The notes below the pieces were generated by a model, which saw only the letters and a list, made by a program, of their open reading frames with translations, searched no databases and was not told where the DNA came from. Position numbers and translations under genes: made by a program. Positions 30,846 to 40,759 of a stretch of DNA of 51,363 bases are shown here, in pieces. Each line of letters starts with the position of its first letter. The stretch's first letter is position 1. The DNA is taken from contig DISL01000042.1 in NCBI GenBank assembly GCA_002421845.1, positions 1 to 51,363 of the forward strand, read 5' to 3'. Source of the DNA: Epsilonproteobacteria bacterium UBA6211 (GTDB lineage Bacteria; Campylobacterota; Campylobacteria; Campylobacterales; Arcobacteraceae).

Positions 30846-32043
30846 AATTTACCTTTCTTAAAAATATAAATGCATAAAACATAGCAATAAACGAAAAAAT
30901 TGAAGATGTTACAATCATAGTCCCATATCCAAAAACTCCAGATAATGAAACACCACCAGCACTTGCAATAATGCTAAAAAGCATATAAATAGAGAATTGT
31001 AATGCATATTCTGTATTTGGGGAGTTTTCTATATGATCCATAATCAATGTTGAGATGATAGGCATTGACGCTCCGTAACTTACAAAAATAGTTCCTATTG
31101 CTAAAGCATTTAAGACGATATTCGTATTTCCACCATAGAGTGAGAGTAAAAATAAAAAACCAATTACCTCTATAAAAGAGATTGTTAAAAGTACATTTAC
31201 ACGGCTATAATATTTTAAAAACCAACCACTTACAATGGCACTGATAATCCCTAAAATGCTTCCTACAAAACCTTTGATAAAACCTATTTTTTCTAAACTC
31301 CAGCCTATATCAACAAGCAAAGGTATAAGTAATCCATTTGCTATTGACATACCTATTGGAAATAAAATCAAAAATATAAGCCAAATTTTTTTATCTTTTG
31401 TATTCCAAAATCTATAAAATATTCTCCAAGATATTGACTCACTTTGTATTTCAACTTTTGAAGTGTGCTCTTGGTAAAGAAACATTTGAATCAAAGTAAT
31501 AGCCGTAAGTGATGCCAACATCAAAATAGTTGCATTCCAACCTATTTTTTCATACATACTCAGAGCAACTCCGGCACCGATGATATATCCTAAGATTCCA
31601 CCTATGGTCTTAAGGGTACCGCCAAAGCCTCTTTCATTTTTTGCAAGTATCTTATATGCTAAACCTTCTGTTGCAATATCTTGAGTTGCCGATAAGAGTC
31701 CAACGGCAATAAGTGAGATGATAATAATTGTTTTATCTTCAGTAACATCTAAAAAACTTACCCCAACAATAGCTACAACCAAAAAGCTTTGGACTATTGC
31801 GATAAACTTTTTATAGTTACCGTTATTTTGAAGAACATATCTATCTACCCAAGGTGACCATAAAAACTTTATAACCCACACAAGGCTTAGCATTGACAAT
31901 AATCCAAGTTGTTCTAAAGGCATTCCAGCTTTTCTCCAAATAGCTACTATTGCTACTGAAAAAAAAGCAAAGCCTACATATTGCGTGGTATATAAACTAC
32001 CCAAAAGGAGGATAGTTTGTTTAGTTAAGTATGATTTATGCAT
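30832..32043 (-). CDS. RhtX/FptX/YbtX-like MFS siderophore transporter
   Basis: A 403-residue major facilitator with the start LLLGSLYTTQYVGFAFFSVA, then IWRKAGMPLEQLGLLSMLSL and VIKFLWSPWVDRYVL, features of the RhtX/FptX group that import siderophores across the inner membrane (also AmpG-like in layout). SATQDIATEGLAYKIL near residues 117-132 fits the same group. The ATG at 32043 overlaps the upstream ABC gene end by eight bases. Together with the two ABC half-transporters it mirrors the ybtPQX set. Confidence 0.85.
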   Translation of the reverse strand: MHKSYLTKQTILLLGSLYTTQYVGFAFFSVAIVAIWRKAGMPLEQLGLLSMLSLVWVIKFLWSPWVDRYVLQNNGNYKKFIAIVQSFLVVAIVGVSFLDVTEDKTIIIISLIAVGLLSATQDIATEGLAYKILAKNERGFGGTLKTIGGILGYIIGAGVALSMYEKIGWNATILMLASLTAITLIQMFLYQEHTSKVEIQSESISWRIFYRFWNTKDKKIWLIFLILFPIGMSIANGLLIPLLVDIGWSLEKIGFIKGFVGSILGIISAIVSGWFLKYYSRVNVLLTISFIEVIGFLFLLSLYGGNTNIVLNALAIGTIFVSYGASMPIISTLIMDHIENSPNTEYALQFSIYMLFSIIASAGGVSLSGVFGYGTMIVTSSIFSFIAMFYAFIFLRKVNYERD

Positions 32044-33805
32044 CAATATGCCAATCTTTGATTCGCTGTTGTGCTGACCACATACTAAAATATCTACCGT
32101 TTTCTTTGACTAACTCATCGTGAGTACCTTTTTCAATGATTTCACCATTATCAACCACAAGTATCATATCGGCTCCTGCAATGGTTGAGAGTCTATGGGC
32201 TATCACGATAACCGTTTTATCCTCTACAAGTTTGTCTATAGCACTTTGAACTCCCACTTCACTTTCGGTATCAAGAGCAGCTGTTGGTTCATCAAGGATT
32301 ACAATCGGAGCATTTTTTAAAATAGCTCTTGCAATAGAGATTCTTTGTCGCTCACCTCCGCTCAAACTTCCACCGATATCCCCTATTTTTGTATTGTATC
32401 CATTAGGCAATCGTGTGATAAACTCATGGCAATAAGCACTTTGTGCCGCATTCTCGACCTCTTTGTCAGTTGCTTTTGGGTTTGCCATACGGATGTTGTT
32501 TATGATAGTATCATCAAACAAATAGACATCTTGAAACACTACAGAGATATTTTTCATCAAGTTTTCAGGTGTCATATTTTGAATATTGACTCCACCTATT
32601 TTGATACTTCCATTTTGCGGGTCGGCATATCTCATAATCATTTTTGTAATAGTGGTTTTACCGCAACCTGAATGTCCTACAAGAGCCGTCATAGTTTTAT
32701 TGGGCATAGCAAAGTTTACATTTTTTAGTGCATATGTTGGCTGATTGTGGTAGGCAAAACTGACATTCTCAAACTCAATATCATAAGTTTTTGCAACTTG
32801 ATTTGGAGTTTTAATCCCAAGGGATTTGATAGCTAAAATTGATTTAATTCTTTTAAATGCCGAATCCATCAAATCAAATACTGATACTACACCCAAAAAG
32901 ATAGACAAAGGCTCAGCAAGTCTTGATATTACGATAACAGCCACAGCTAAAGTGATAAATGACAAGGTATTATCAAGTACAAAAAATGCTCCGATAAATA
33001 CGATTGCTAGTAAAGTTATCTCTATCAAAACCCCCATAAGTACAAATGGAATTTGACCTTTGTAAAGTCCTTGTTTTTGTACTTCTTTGACATAAGTTAT
33101 GGACTCTTGTAAATTTTGTGCATTTACACCAACTTTATTGATAGCTTTTAGTACAGGTAAACCTTGGATATACTCTACAAAATCTGATTCCAATGCACTG
33201 TTGGCTTGATTGTATTCGCTTTTTTCTTCATATGAGCCTCTTCTTTTCCAACTATACAATGGAATTGCTAGAGGAAGCATCGCAAGCATTATAAGGGCAA
33301 GTCTATAATCTACAAAAAAAGTAACTACAATAATAGTCATAGGTACAACCACAATTTGCAAGAACATAGAAGCTACCATTCCCATATGGAGTACCGACTC
33401 ATCCACATTGCTTGAAAATGTAGAATTTAAGTCCCCTGTTTTATAAGATGAAAGTTTTTCTAAAGGCATCTCTCGTAGAGCAATTCCTAGTTTTGTTCTT
33501 AAATCATGGGTTACATCTACAATCTTTCCATTATAATCAAAATCATGCCCTTTCCATTTTGTAAAAAAAGACAATATACTAAATATCACCATCAAACTTA
33601 TATATAAAACAATATCACTCATCACAATAGTATCTGCAAACATCGCTAAAAGAAGAGGATAAAACATACCAAAAGCAAGACCTTGAAATACAAATGACAA
33701 AGTAAAATAGATTAAACTTTTTTTAAAACCGTTTCCATATTCACCTGCTAATTCTACACTTAGCTGATAAATGGTGAGTAGTGATGCAAATTGATTTTTT
33801 TTCAT
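32036..33805 (-). CDS. ABC half-transporter, YbtQ/IrtB-like
   Basis: A 589-residue fused membrane and ATPase protein. About six helices occupy residues 25-310. The ATPase has Walker A GHSGCGKTT near 374-382, the Q-loop VVFQDVYLFDD, signature LSGGERQRISIARAIL near 483-498 and Walker B IVILDEPTAALD near 503-514, then the H-loop VIAHRLSTIAG. Exporter-type folds of the IrtAB/YbtPQ group act as importers of ferric siderophores. It overlaps the partner gene by four bases (ATGA), so a heterodimer is expected. Confidence 0.9.
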   Translation of the reverse strand: MKKNQFASLLTIYQLSVELAGEYGNGFKKSLIYFTLSFVFQGLAFGMFYPLLLAMFADTIVMSDIVLYISLMVIFSILSFFTKWKGHDFDYNGKIVDVTHDLRTKLGIALREMPLEKLSSYKTGDLNSTFSSNVDESVLHMGMVASMFLQIVVVPMTIIVVTFFVDYRLALIMLAMLPLAIPLYSWKRRGSYEEKSEYNQANSALESDFVEYIQGLPVLKAINKVGVNAQNLQESITYVKEVQKQGLYKGQIPFVLMGVLIEITLLAIVFIGAFFVLDNTLSFITLAVAVIVISRLAEPLSIFLGVVSVFDLMDSAFKRIKSILAIKSLGIKTPNQVAKTYDIEFENVSFAYHNQPTYALKNVNFAMPNKTMTALVGHSGCGKTTITKMIMRYADPQNGSIKIGGVNIQNMTPENLMKNISVVFQDVYLFDDTIINNIRMANPKATDKEVENAAQSAYCHEFITRLPNGYNTKIGDIGGSLSGGERQRISIARAILKNAPIVILDEPTAALDTESEVGVQSAIDKLVEDKTVIVIAHRLSTIAGADMILVVDNGEIIEKGTHDELVKENGRYFSMWSAQQRIKDWHIDA

Positions 33806-35589
33806 TTTACACCTCCACTATGATGAATATCCCAATTTTGTGCTTTTTCATAATTACTCCAAAGTTTTGCATAAATACCGTCTTGTATTCCTAAGAGTTC
33901 TTCGTGTTTACCTTTCTCTTTCACTTCACCATTATCAAATACCACTATTTGATCAACACCTTTGATGGTTGAAAGTCTATGAGCTATCACTATGACTGTT
34001 TTGTTTTTCATTAAATTTGCTAGTGCTTTGATAATCTCTTCTTCATTTTCTGGATCGGCAAATGCAGTAGCCTCATCAAGTACCACTATAGGAGTATTTC
34101 TCAAAATTGCTCTTGCTATGGTGATGCGTTGTTTTTGACCGCCTGAGAGATTTGCCCCTCTATCTCCTGCCATTGTCTCATACCCATTTGGCAAACTTAA
34201 GATAAACTCATGGATTTGTGCTGCTTTGCAAGCTTCTATCATATCTTCTTGAGTTGCGTTTATATTTGCCATTTTGATGTTATTGGCAAGAGTGTCGTTG
34301 AACAAAAAGGTATCTTGAAATACAAACGAAACTGTATCCATCAAAGTTTGTGAATCAACATCTTTGATATCAACACCACCTATTTTGATACTCCCATTTG
34401 TCACATCCCAAAACCTTGGTATGAGTTTTGCCACTGTACTTTTCCCAGCTCCACTAGGTCCCACAAGTGCAGTAACACTATTTTCTTTGACTTCAAAGTT
34501 GATATTTTTCAGAGCATAGTTGTCTTTTTCGTTGTATCTAAAATCAACATTTTCAAACACTATATTAGTAGCTTCTATCTTTTTATGTACATTTGAAATA
34601 TGAAGTGCTGGTATGTCCATAATCTCTTGTATTTTTATTGCTGCGGCACTTGATTTTTTCACAAAATTACTCATCCACATCAAAGGCATCATTGCATCGG
34701 CCATCCCTGTACTTACAAGTAAAGCCGCAATAAACGGTGCAAACTCTAAGGTACCATTGATTAAAAAAAAGAGTCCCGTAATAGTAACTGCAAGGAGCGT
34801 AGGCATAGGACTAAGAACTGTCATAGCTATTCTTGCAGGGGTACTAGTGGCACCAAACCACGCTTTAAGATTTATTCTATATTTTGCTAGGGCATCATTG
34901 TATCTTTTAAATGAAGTTGTCCCGTCATCAAAAGTTCGAACAACTGGCATTGCTTGGATAAACTCAATAACCGCTTTGTTGATTTCACTTTGACTTTGTT
35001 CATAGTTTTCTCTATGCATTACAGAATCTTTCATTACAAATTTCATAAGTATAGCACCCACTAACAAAATAGCAATAGCAACTAATCCCAAACGATAGTC
35101 AATCACAAAAAGTGCTATCATAGAGGCAATCGGAGTAGCTATAGCTTTTGCTAAAAACGGAGTCGTATCTGCTACAAAAGCATGAAGGTTTTTCACATCA
35201 TCAAGCAATACTTTTTTGATAGCACCCGTTCCAAGAGTGATAATTTGCCCTAGAGGGATTTGAGCCAAATGGGTAGTGATATCTGTTCTTAAAATTTGTT
35301 CTAATTTAAAAGCACCCAGGTGAGAAATCACAAAAGAGTAATATTTGGCTAAAAACGAAAGAATCGTGATGAGAGCCAAAAGTATCAATGCTTCTTGAAA
35401 TCCAAGTTCAAAACCAAAAAGATTGATGCTTCCACCTATAATAAGTCCAATAACATAAGCTAAAAATACAAAGCTTATAACCGATAGTATCCCACCAAGG
35501 GCTGATACCACCATCGCCCATCTAATATAACTATTTACGGGAGCCATGATAGCCCATAGCCCACGTTTTTGTTTTGTTTGTTTATTCAT
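33802..35589 (-). CDS. ABC half-transporter, YbtP/IrtA-like
   Basis: A 595-residue membrane-ATPase fusion. Six helices lie in about residues 20-320. The ATPase has Walker A GPSGAGKST near 378-386, the Q-loop FVFQDTFLFND, signature LSGGQKQRITIARAIL near 487-502, Walker B IVVLDEATAFAD near 507-518 and the H-loop VIAHRLSTIKG. It lacks the extra N-terminal siderophore-interacting domain of mycobacterial IrtA, so any reductase is separate. It is the second gene after the TonB receptor, 8 bases away. Confidence 0.9.
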   Translation of the reverse strand: MNKQTKQKRGLWAIMAPVNSYIRWAMVVSALGGILSVISFVFLAYVIGLIIGGSINLFGFELGFQEALILLALITILSFLAKYYSFVISHLGAFKLEQILRTDITTHLAQIPLGQIITLGTGAIKKVLLDDVKNLHAFVADTTPFLAKAIATPIASMIALFVIDYRLGLVAIAILLVGAILMKFVMKDSVMHRENYEQSQSEINKAVIEFIQAMPVVRTFDDGTTSFKRYNDALAKYRINLKAWFGATSTPARIAMTVLSPMPTLLAVTITGLFFLINGTLEFAPFIAALLVSTGMADAMMPLMWMSNFVKKSSAAAIKIQEIMDIPALHISNVHKKIEATNIVFENVDFRYNEKDNYALKNINFEVKENSVTALVGPSGAGKSTVAKLIPRFWDVTNGSIKIGGVDIKDVDSQTLMDTVSFVFQDTFLFNDTLANNIKMANINATQEDMIEACKAAQIHEFILSLPNGYETMAGDRGANLSGGQKQRITIARAILRNTPIVVLDEATAFADPENEEEIIKALANLMKNKTVIVIAHRLSTIKGVDQIVVFDNGEVKEKGKHEELLGIQDGIYAKLWSNYEKAQNWDIHHSGGVK

Positions 35590-35597
35590 ATCTATCC

Positions 35598-37688
35598 CTA
35601 AAATTTATATCTTGCCCCGATACCAAAAGTTCTTGGCTCATTAAAACTAGCAATTTGTAAACCAGTTTTTGCCCTATATGCAGATATATACTCTTCATCC
35701 GTAATATTTTTAACATATCCATAAATATCCCAATCTTTTATTTTATATCCAATTTTTAAATTTGATATTATTGCTCCATCAGCCTTGACCATACGATCAT
35801 TTGCCCCATCAAAATAACTAGTTGAACCTCTTGCGTTAAAATCAAGTCTCCCATATACTCCTTGTTCTACTACATAAGCTATTCCTAAATTTGCTGTGTA
35901 ATTTGGTGTATTTTCTATTCTTTCACCATCATATTTCTTTGTTCCTGTATCATAGTCATCATATTTGGCTTGAATCAAACCAAGTACCCCTGAAAGCTCG
36001 ATATTATCACTTAAGAAATATTTTCCATCTATCTCTATTCCTTGAGTATGAGCTTTTTTTGCATTGTCAGTCAGCCAAATTGTTCCGCCAATTGATTTAT
36101 AAATATGAATATCTTCTATATCCATTCTAAAAATAGATGTATTAAGAAGATAATTAGCCCCTGTATATTTTATACCTACTTCATAGTTAGTCGATTTTTG
36201 TGGCTCAAAACTATTTTCAGCAGTTCCACCACTCATCGCAAAATAGTTAAATCCTCCTGGCATATACCCTTTTGAAACAGAGGCGAAGGTTGTTAAATTA
36301 TCACTGTTTTTATAAGCAAGAGCAACTTTTGGTAAGAAAGTATTCCAAGTTCTTTTATCTTTATAGATAAAATCTGGGAATGCTGCACCACCCCAAGTTT
36401 GTGACATGGTCAAATCAATATCTTTTTTGATTTTTTGGTATCTTCCCCCAAGGGTGAGTTCAAATTTATCTGCAAGAGGTATCATCGTTTGCCCAAATAG
36501 TGCTTGAGTTTTACTATTTGTTTTGGAGTCTGAATTGGCATAATACACTGCCCCTCCAGAAAACATCTCCATACCATAAGGACCTTGTTTTCTATCTTCA
36601 TCATCTGCATAAAGACCTGCTACCCATTTAATATTTTCTTTTTTCCCAGATAATTTAATCTCTTGAGTCCAAGTATCGATACTAGAATAATTAAATTGTC
36701 TCAATCCATCATTAGCATTACCAGATAAATAATCAGCATCATAGTCACCATCAATATCAAATTTTTTATGTGTAGTTGTAGATTCCGCTTTCACATTATC
36801 AAAATCATATGATAAATTTAAACTTTCAGATTTACTCTTTGTTTTTTCATATGTAGGCACATCAAAGCTGGCATTTTTTGCACTGTCTCTTTTTATACTA
36901 TTGATAGATGTAGTGTTATTCGTTAAAGCCACACCATCCATCCAATTTGTTTTTGAATAATTATCTGCAATCGTTAACTTTCCTGAAAATCTATCTGTTG
37001 GCTGAAAAAGCAAAAAGGCACTTGTTTTTCTCTCTTTCTCTTTATCTGCATCTTTGTCCATCCCTGGATAATTATTTGTTATCCAGCCATCATCAGATTC
37101 AACTGATCCGTTTATCCCTGCAAAAAGTTTATTTTCTATCAAGGCTCCACTTGCATTAAAACTACTTTGCATATAGTTATTACTACCATATTCAGCCCCT
37201 ACACTACCATGCCACTCATTTGAAGGTTTTTTTGTGATGATATTGATAACAGCACCTATGGCATCTTTACCGTAAAGCGTCCCCTGAGGACCCCTAAGTA
37301 TCTCAACTTGTTCCACATTTGCCAAAGATGGATCAAAATCATATCTATCATAATATGGCACTCCATCTATATAAATAACAACTGGATTATTACTTGTAAA
37401 CACAGATGCGTTTAGCCCCCTAAAGGAAACCTGTGTTCCGTGATTTGGACCTGCATCCATATTTGGAATTTCTTGAATAATATCTTGGACATTTTTTATC
37501 CCTTTTTCTTGAAGAATCTCTTCGCTGATTACCGTGATACTTTGGGGAACATCTTTGATATTTTCTTCAATCTTGTTGGCATTAACCGTTACATCATCTA
37601 GCTTGACTACATTAGTATCATCAGCCATCAAAATAGAACTTGCAACTACTGATAACAAAGTAGCCTTTAGTAGATAATTTCTTTTCAT
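35598..37688 (-). CDS. TonB-dependent siderophore receptor (FyuA-like)
   Basis: A 696-residue outer-membrane receptor with a signal peptide (MKRNYLLKATLLSVVASSIL and on to MADD). The TonB box region is VVKLDDVTVNA; the plug contains PQSITVISEEILQEKGIKNV and VEILRGPQGTLYGKDAIGAV; and the barrel ends in FGIGARYKF with the terminal aromatic. The plug resembles pesticin/yersiniabactin receptor-type proteins. The ATG at 37688 follows AGGAG; an in-frame ATG ten codons earlier lacks one. It is the first gene of the seven-gene import operon, with a Fur-like site upstream and a divergent AraC regulator. Confidence 0.92.
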   Translation of the reverse strand: MKRNYLLKATLLSVVASSILMADDTNVVKLDDVTVNANKIEENIKDVPQSITVISEEILQEKGIKNVQDIIQEIPNMDAGPNHGTQVSFRGLNASVFTSNNPVVIYIDGVPYYDRYDFDPSLANVEQVEILRGPQGTLYGKDAIGAVINIITKKPSNEWHGSVGAEYGSNNYMQSSFNASGALIENKLFAGINGSVESDDGWITNNYPGMDKDADKEKERKTSAFLLFQPTDRFSGKLTIADNYSKTNWMDGVALTNNTTSINSIKRDSAKNASFDVPTYEKTKSKSESLNLSYDFDNVKAESTTTHKKFDIDGDYDADYLSGNANDGLRQFNYSSIDTWTQEIKLSGKKENIKWVAGLYADDEDRKQGPYGMEMFSGGAVYYANSDSKTNSKTQALFGQTMIPLADKFELTLGGRYQKIKKDIDLTMSQTWGGAAFPDFIYKDKRTWNTFLPKVALAYKNSDNLTTFASVSKGYMPGGFNYFAMSGGTAENSFEPQKSTNYEVGIKYTGANYLLNTSIFRMDIEDIHIYKSIGGTIWLTDNAKKAHTQGIEIDGKYFLSDNIELSGVLGLIQAKYDDYDTGTKKYDGERIENTPNYTANLGIAYVVEQGVYGRLDFNARGSTSYFDGANDRMVKADGAIISNLKIGYKIKDWDIYGYVKNITDEEYISAYRAKTGLQIASFNEPRTFGIGARYKF

Positions 37689-37751
37689 TTGTGTACTCCT
37701 GATTTTTTGTTTTAGCAATTTTAAAGCAAGATAATACTATAATTGAAAACA

Positions 37752-37768
37752 ATTATCAATATGATAAT
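37752..37768. promoter_or_regulatory. Fur-like palindrome between receptor and AraC genes
   Basis: ATTATCA-ATA-TGATAAT has perfect 7-bp arms built from the GATAAT unit of Fur sites. It is positioned to control the receptor operon (start 64 bases away) and the AraC gene (38 bases away). Confidence 0.65.
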
Positions 37769-37806
37769 ATCACTATGCGGAATTTTTTTATCGTTGGAGG
37801 GATTTT

Positions 37807-38781
37807 ATGAGTAGGTTTATATCTTCAAATGAATTATGGGATAAAGTATGCCAAAGTGTTGGCTTTCCGAATCACCCAAGAGGTAAGACAAATATCACTA
37901 TAACACAAGATTATGGTACGATGAATATAAATCATTATAGCACAGGATTTGGTATAAGATATACCTCTATAACTGGGTTATTTAAAGATGATACTATAGT
38001 TGAAAATAATAATTGTTTTGATATTAACTTTTTGTGTTTTAATAGTGGAAATAACATTTATATGGAAGATACGATAAAAAATAAACAAGTTAAATGGGAT
38101 TCAGGTATTTGCATGAATGGTGAACTATTTACAGGGCATAAATGCAATAGCATTTATCCAAAAAATAAACCTATACAACTACATCATATAAGTTTTGATA
38201 AAAAATTGTTTCAAGAAGTTATTCAAAATAATGAAAATTTTAGAAATACAAAACAAATCTATAAAGGAGATTATATAGATGTTAATTTCAATAACCATAT
38301 AAATATAAATCAAAAAATATTACTAACAGATTTAATCCAAACTTTAAATTTAAATGGTGGAAAACTCCAAGAAATTTATTTAGAATCAAAACTTTTGGAA
38401 TTGGTCTATACTAGCTTAAATTCTATAGAAACCCAAGGATATAATGATATTTTGCAGTTAAGCCAAAAAGATATTGAATGTTTACATAAAGCAAAAAATC
38501 TTTTACTTGAAAATATCCAAAATCCACCATCGCTCAAAGAACTTGCATACAAATCCGCTATCAATGAATTTAAACTAAAAAAAGGATTCAAACAAGTTTT
38601 TGGAACAACAGTTTACGGTATGCTCCATGAATATAGACTTGATTTCGCAAAAAACCTGCTTGTCAAAAATGATATTAGTATTCAAGAAGCAGCAGGCATT
38701 GTAGGATACAACAGTATGGGGCATTTTAGCAAAATTTTCAAAGAAAAATATGGGATGTTGCCAAAAGAGATAAGAAAATAG
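37807..38781 (+). CDS. AraC-family regulator (YbtA/PchR-like)
   Basis: A 324-residue regulator. The N-terminal 220 residues form a ligand-sensing domain without a recognised motif. The C-terminal AraC domain has two helix-turn-helices: SLKELAYKSAINEFKLKKGFKQVFGTTVYGMLHEYRL near 240-276 and SIQEAAGIVGYNSMGHFSKIFKEKYGMLPKEIRK near 291-324. YbtA and PchR bind siderophores and activate their own receptor genes; the divergent position beside the receptor suggests the same. RBS GGAGG before ATG. Confidence 0.9.
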   Translation: MSRFISSNELWDKVCQSVGFPNHPRGKTNITITQDYGTMNINHYSTGFGIRYTSITGLFKDDTIVENNNCFDINFLCFNSGNNIYMEDTIKNKQVKWDSGICMNGELFTGHKCNSIYPKNKPIQLHHISFDKKLFQEVIQNNENFRNTKQIYKGDYIDVNFNNHININQKILLTDLIQTLNLNGGKLQEIYLESKLLELVYTSLNSIETQGYNDILQLSQKDIECLHKAKNLLLENIQNPPSLKELAYKSAINEFKLKKGFKQVFGTTVYGMLHEYRLDFAKNLLVKNDISIQEAAGIVGYNSMGHFSKIFKEKYGMLPKEIRK

Positions 38782-38807
38782 CGTCAAAGTTATCACTTAT
38801 GGTCAGT

Positions 38808-39776
38808 TTACAAACCTTGCAGTTGAATAATTTTTTTTATATCTATTATACAAGCTTCTACCTCTTCAAAAGTAGGATGTACTTGCCCCTTGTAAAGCAT
38901 TGATTCAAAATCTTTATAGGCTACTTTCAAACCATCTCGAAAACTTTCATATTCTACTTCAAATGCCGATTCACAAAGAGGTAAAAAATCTTTTATATCA
39001 CAAAATGTTTTGTGATATTTTTCCTCTCCTATTACATGTTGTAACCTTTTTCTAAATTGTTCTTTATCTACATATAGAGCCTTTACCTCTTTATCATAAT
39101 TCAATAACATATAAATATCATAAAAATGTCTTATCCTTTCTATTAGTATTCCTTTATTTGCTCCTCTATATAAAGATAATATTTTTTCAAGAAATGTCCG
39201 TGTAGTACATAAAAGTTGTAGTTCAAAAGGTTCTAATTTATATTCTTTTATATCATCTTCAAATCCCTTAGCTCTAAAAAAATCATAGATATAACTTTTT
39301 AATTGCACTGTTTTAGTAGGGGTAGGCTCATTAAAACAATTTATCTCCAGTGTAATATCAGGTGTACCATGGTAGTATTCACCATTTGGGTCAATTTTTT
39401 CAAATTCATAGATTTTTTTCTTATATGATATACTATCTCTTTCCCTAGCATCACCTTTTAATCTTTTTAAAGGTAGTTTGCATATTGTTTTGTAAATAGA
39501 TGTCATTAATTTTTCATTATCTTTATCTTCCCTATAACCAATTTTGAGCAAAACAAGATCTACATCTTCCGAAAACCTATTTATAAGTGCGTATCCTTTA
39601 GATAGAGATGTGCCGCCTTTAAAAACTGCTTTATCATTAAATTCTGATAACGATAGATTTCTTAATATATATGTAACCCAATAATCCTTTTCTATAAAAG
39701 TCTCAGGTATGTTTATATATTGAGCAGTTGCAATTACAGCATTTTGAAAAGCCTCCTTATCCTCATGCAGGTTCAT
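38808..39776 (-). CDS. AbiEii/AbiGii-family nucleotidyltransferase toxin
   Basis: A 322-residue protein with the AbiEii motifs KGGTSLSK near residues 53-60 and RFSEDVDLVLLKIG near 68-81, the G-S/T and D-x-D of a nucleotidyltransferase active site. KKIYEFEKIDPNGEY and PDITLEINCFNEP follow. Such toxins transfer nucleotides to RNA or other targets and cause phage-triggered growth arrest as type IV toxin-antitoxin systems. It follows the antitoxin gene with a 14-base overlap. The sequence is more AT-rich than its neighbours, fitting a mobile island. Confidence 0.9.
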   Translation of the reverse strand: MNLHEDKEAFQNAVIATAQYINIPETFIEKDYWVTYILRNLSLSEFNDKAVFKGGTSLSKGYALINRFSEDVDLVLLKIGYREDKDNEKLMTSIYKTICKLPLKRLKGDARERDSISYKKKIYEFEKIDPNGEYYHGTPDITLEINCFNEPTPTKTVQLKSYIYDFFRAKGFEDDIKEYKLEPFELQLLCTTRTFLEKILSLYRGANKGILIERIRHFYDIYMLLNYDKEVKALYVDKEQFRKRLQHVIGEEKYHKTFCDIKDFLPLCESAFEVEYESFRDGLKVAYKDFESMLYKGQVHPTFEEVEACIIDIKKIIQLQGL

Positions 39777-40527
39777 ATATTCTCCAAAGTGTTTTTATCT
39801 TTTTATCTATGATATTATCGCTTATTTTATAATAAAATTTACTTTCTAAACCTATAGTGTCTCTTAACTTATCACTAGCAATCTTATAACCAAGTTGAGA
39901 TACCATTGTACCAAGCAAAGCCCTAGCACTTGCCTTAAAAAGAATGGAACATTCTATTAGTTGAATTATTTCTTTTGTAGATAATTTTTTAACATGTGAA
40001 AATAATATTTTATAAGATTCTTCAATATTTGTATCTGGTACATCTTTTATGTTGTCTATTGCATATAATATTTCTAAATACCTAACTTGTTTTTTACTCC
40101 AGTTTCCTTTAAAAGGAAGTATATTAATCAATATATTTCCTATTTCAATTTTTGATTTATTATACCTGTTTGAAATAAGAAACACTTCATTAGATACTTG
40201 TGTGGTTAAACCTAATTTTTGATATATAGTATTTGAAGCAAAATAAGGTCTTGAACCTGTATTTTTATATATTTCATCAACAACAAACTGTATGATGTTT
40301 GAGTCACTTGGTTTAAGAGTACCAAATCTTGTTTTCTTAGGGATATAATACTTACCCCTACCGATTCTATCAATAAGTGTTAATTCAATTGCATCACTAA
40401 TAATCCATGACAGAGATGACTTCTTTACTTTTGTTAACTCAGATAATTCATGAAGTGTAAAAATCTCACCCTCTTTAAAAGTTGCTGTGATTTTATCTAT
40501 TACCTTATCTCTTTGTGTTTTCATCAT
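39763..40527 (-). CDS. AbiEi/DUF6088-like antitoxin
   Basis: A 254-residue protein. The N-terminal winged helix (EGEIFTLHELSELTKVKKSS then DRIGRGKYYIPKK near residues 18-66) is the DNA-binding domain of AbiEi-type antitoxins; SRPYFASNTIYQKLGLTTQV and KRYN-like strands follow. Antitoxins of this group repress their own operon and neutralise AbiEii. Two adjacent ATG codons (40527 and 40524) are possible starts. Upstream lies an AT-rich gap with inverted repeats that could be its operator. Confidence 0.82.
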   Translation of the reverse strand: MMKTQRDKVIDKITATFKEGEIFTLHELSELTKVKKSSLSWIISDAIELTLIDRIGRGKYYIPKKTRFGTLKPSDSNIIQFVVDEIYKNTGSRPYFASNTIYQKLGLTTQVSNEVFLISNRYNKSKIEIGNILINILPFKGNWSKKQVRYLEILYAIDNIKDVPDTNIEESYKILFSHVKKLSTKEIIQLIECSILFKASARALLGTMVSQLGYKIASDKLRDTIGLESKFYYKISDNIIDKKIKTLWRIYEPA

Positions 40528-40738
40528 CTTCCATTTAAGTATTAATTAATATTGTTAAAAATATAAATCTATATAAAATTTGTTGAATTATACCATAAAT
40601 TAATATATATTACAAGTACTATAAAATGGCACTCATATAGTTGTGATGTTATATTAATTAAGTTTAATTTAATTAATAAATATTATTTACTTTATATAAA
40701 AACTATTGAAAATTACCAAATACTATAACTATAAAATA
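40528..40738. other. AT-rich intergenic region upstream of the AbiE pair
   Basis: About 210 bases with no gene. It contains imperfect inverted repeats of TTAATTAA (for example TATTAATTAA and TTTAATTAATA near 40650-40680) and one near the antitoxin start (TATTAATTAATATT near 40540). These may be antitoxin operators or simply AT-rich background. Confidence 0.35.
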
Positions 40739-40759
40739 GGAGTAGAATAACTCTACCCC
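40739..40759 (-). terminator. Stem-loop ending the NnrS operon
   Basis: On the minus strand GGGGTAGA and TCTACTCC pair (one G-U) around a 5-nt loop and are followed by TATTTTATAG. The stem starts inside the NnrS stop codon. Confidence 0.55.

Noticed and set aside
29682..32043. Two neighbouring MFS genes as a tandem duplication
   Set aside because: The proteins belong to different MFS groups and share no clear motif beyond the fold.
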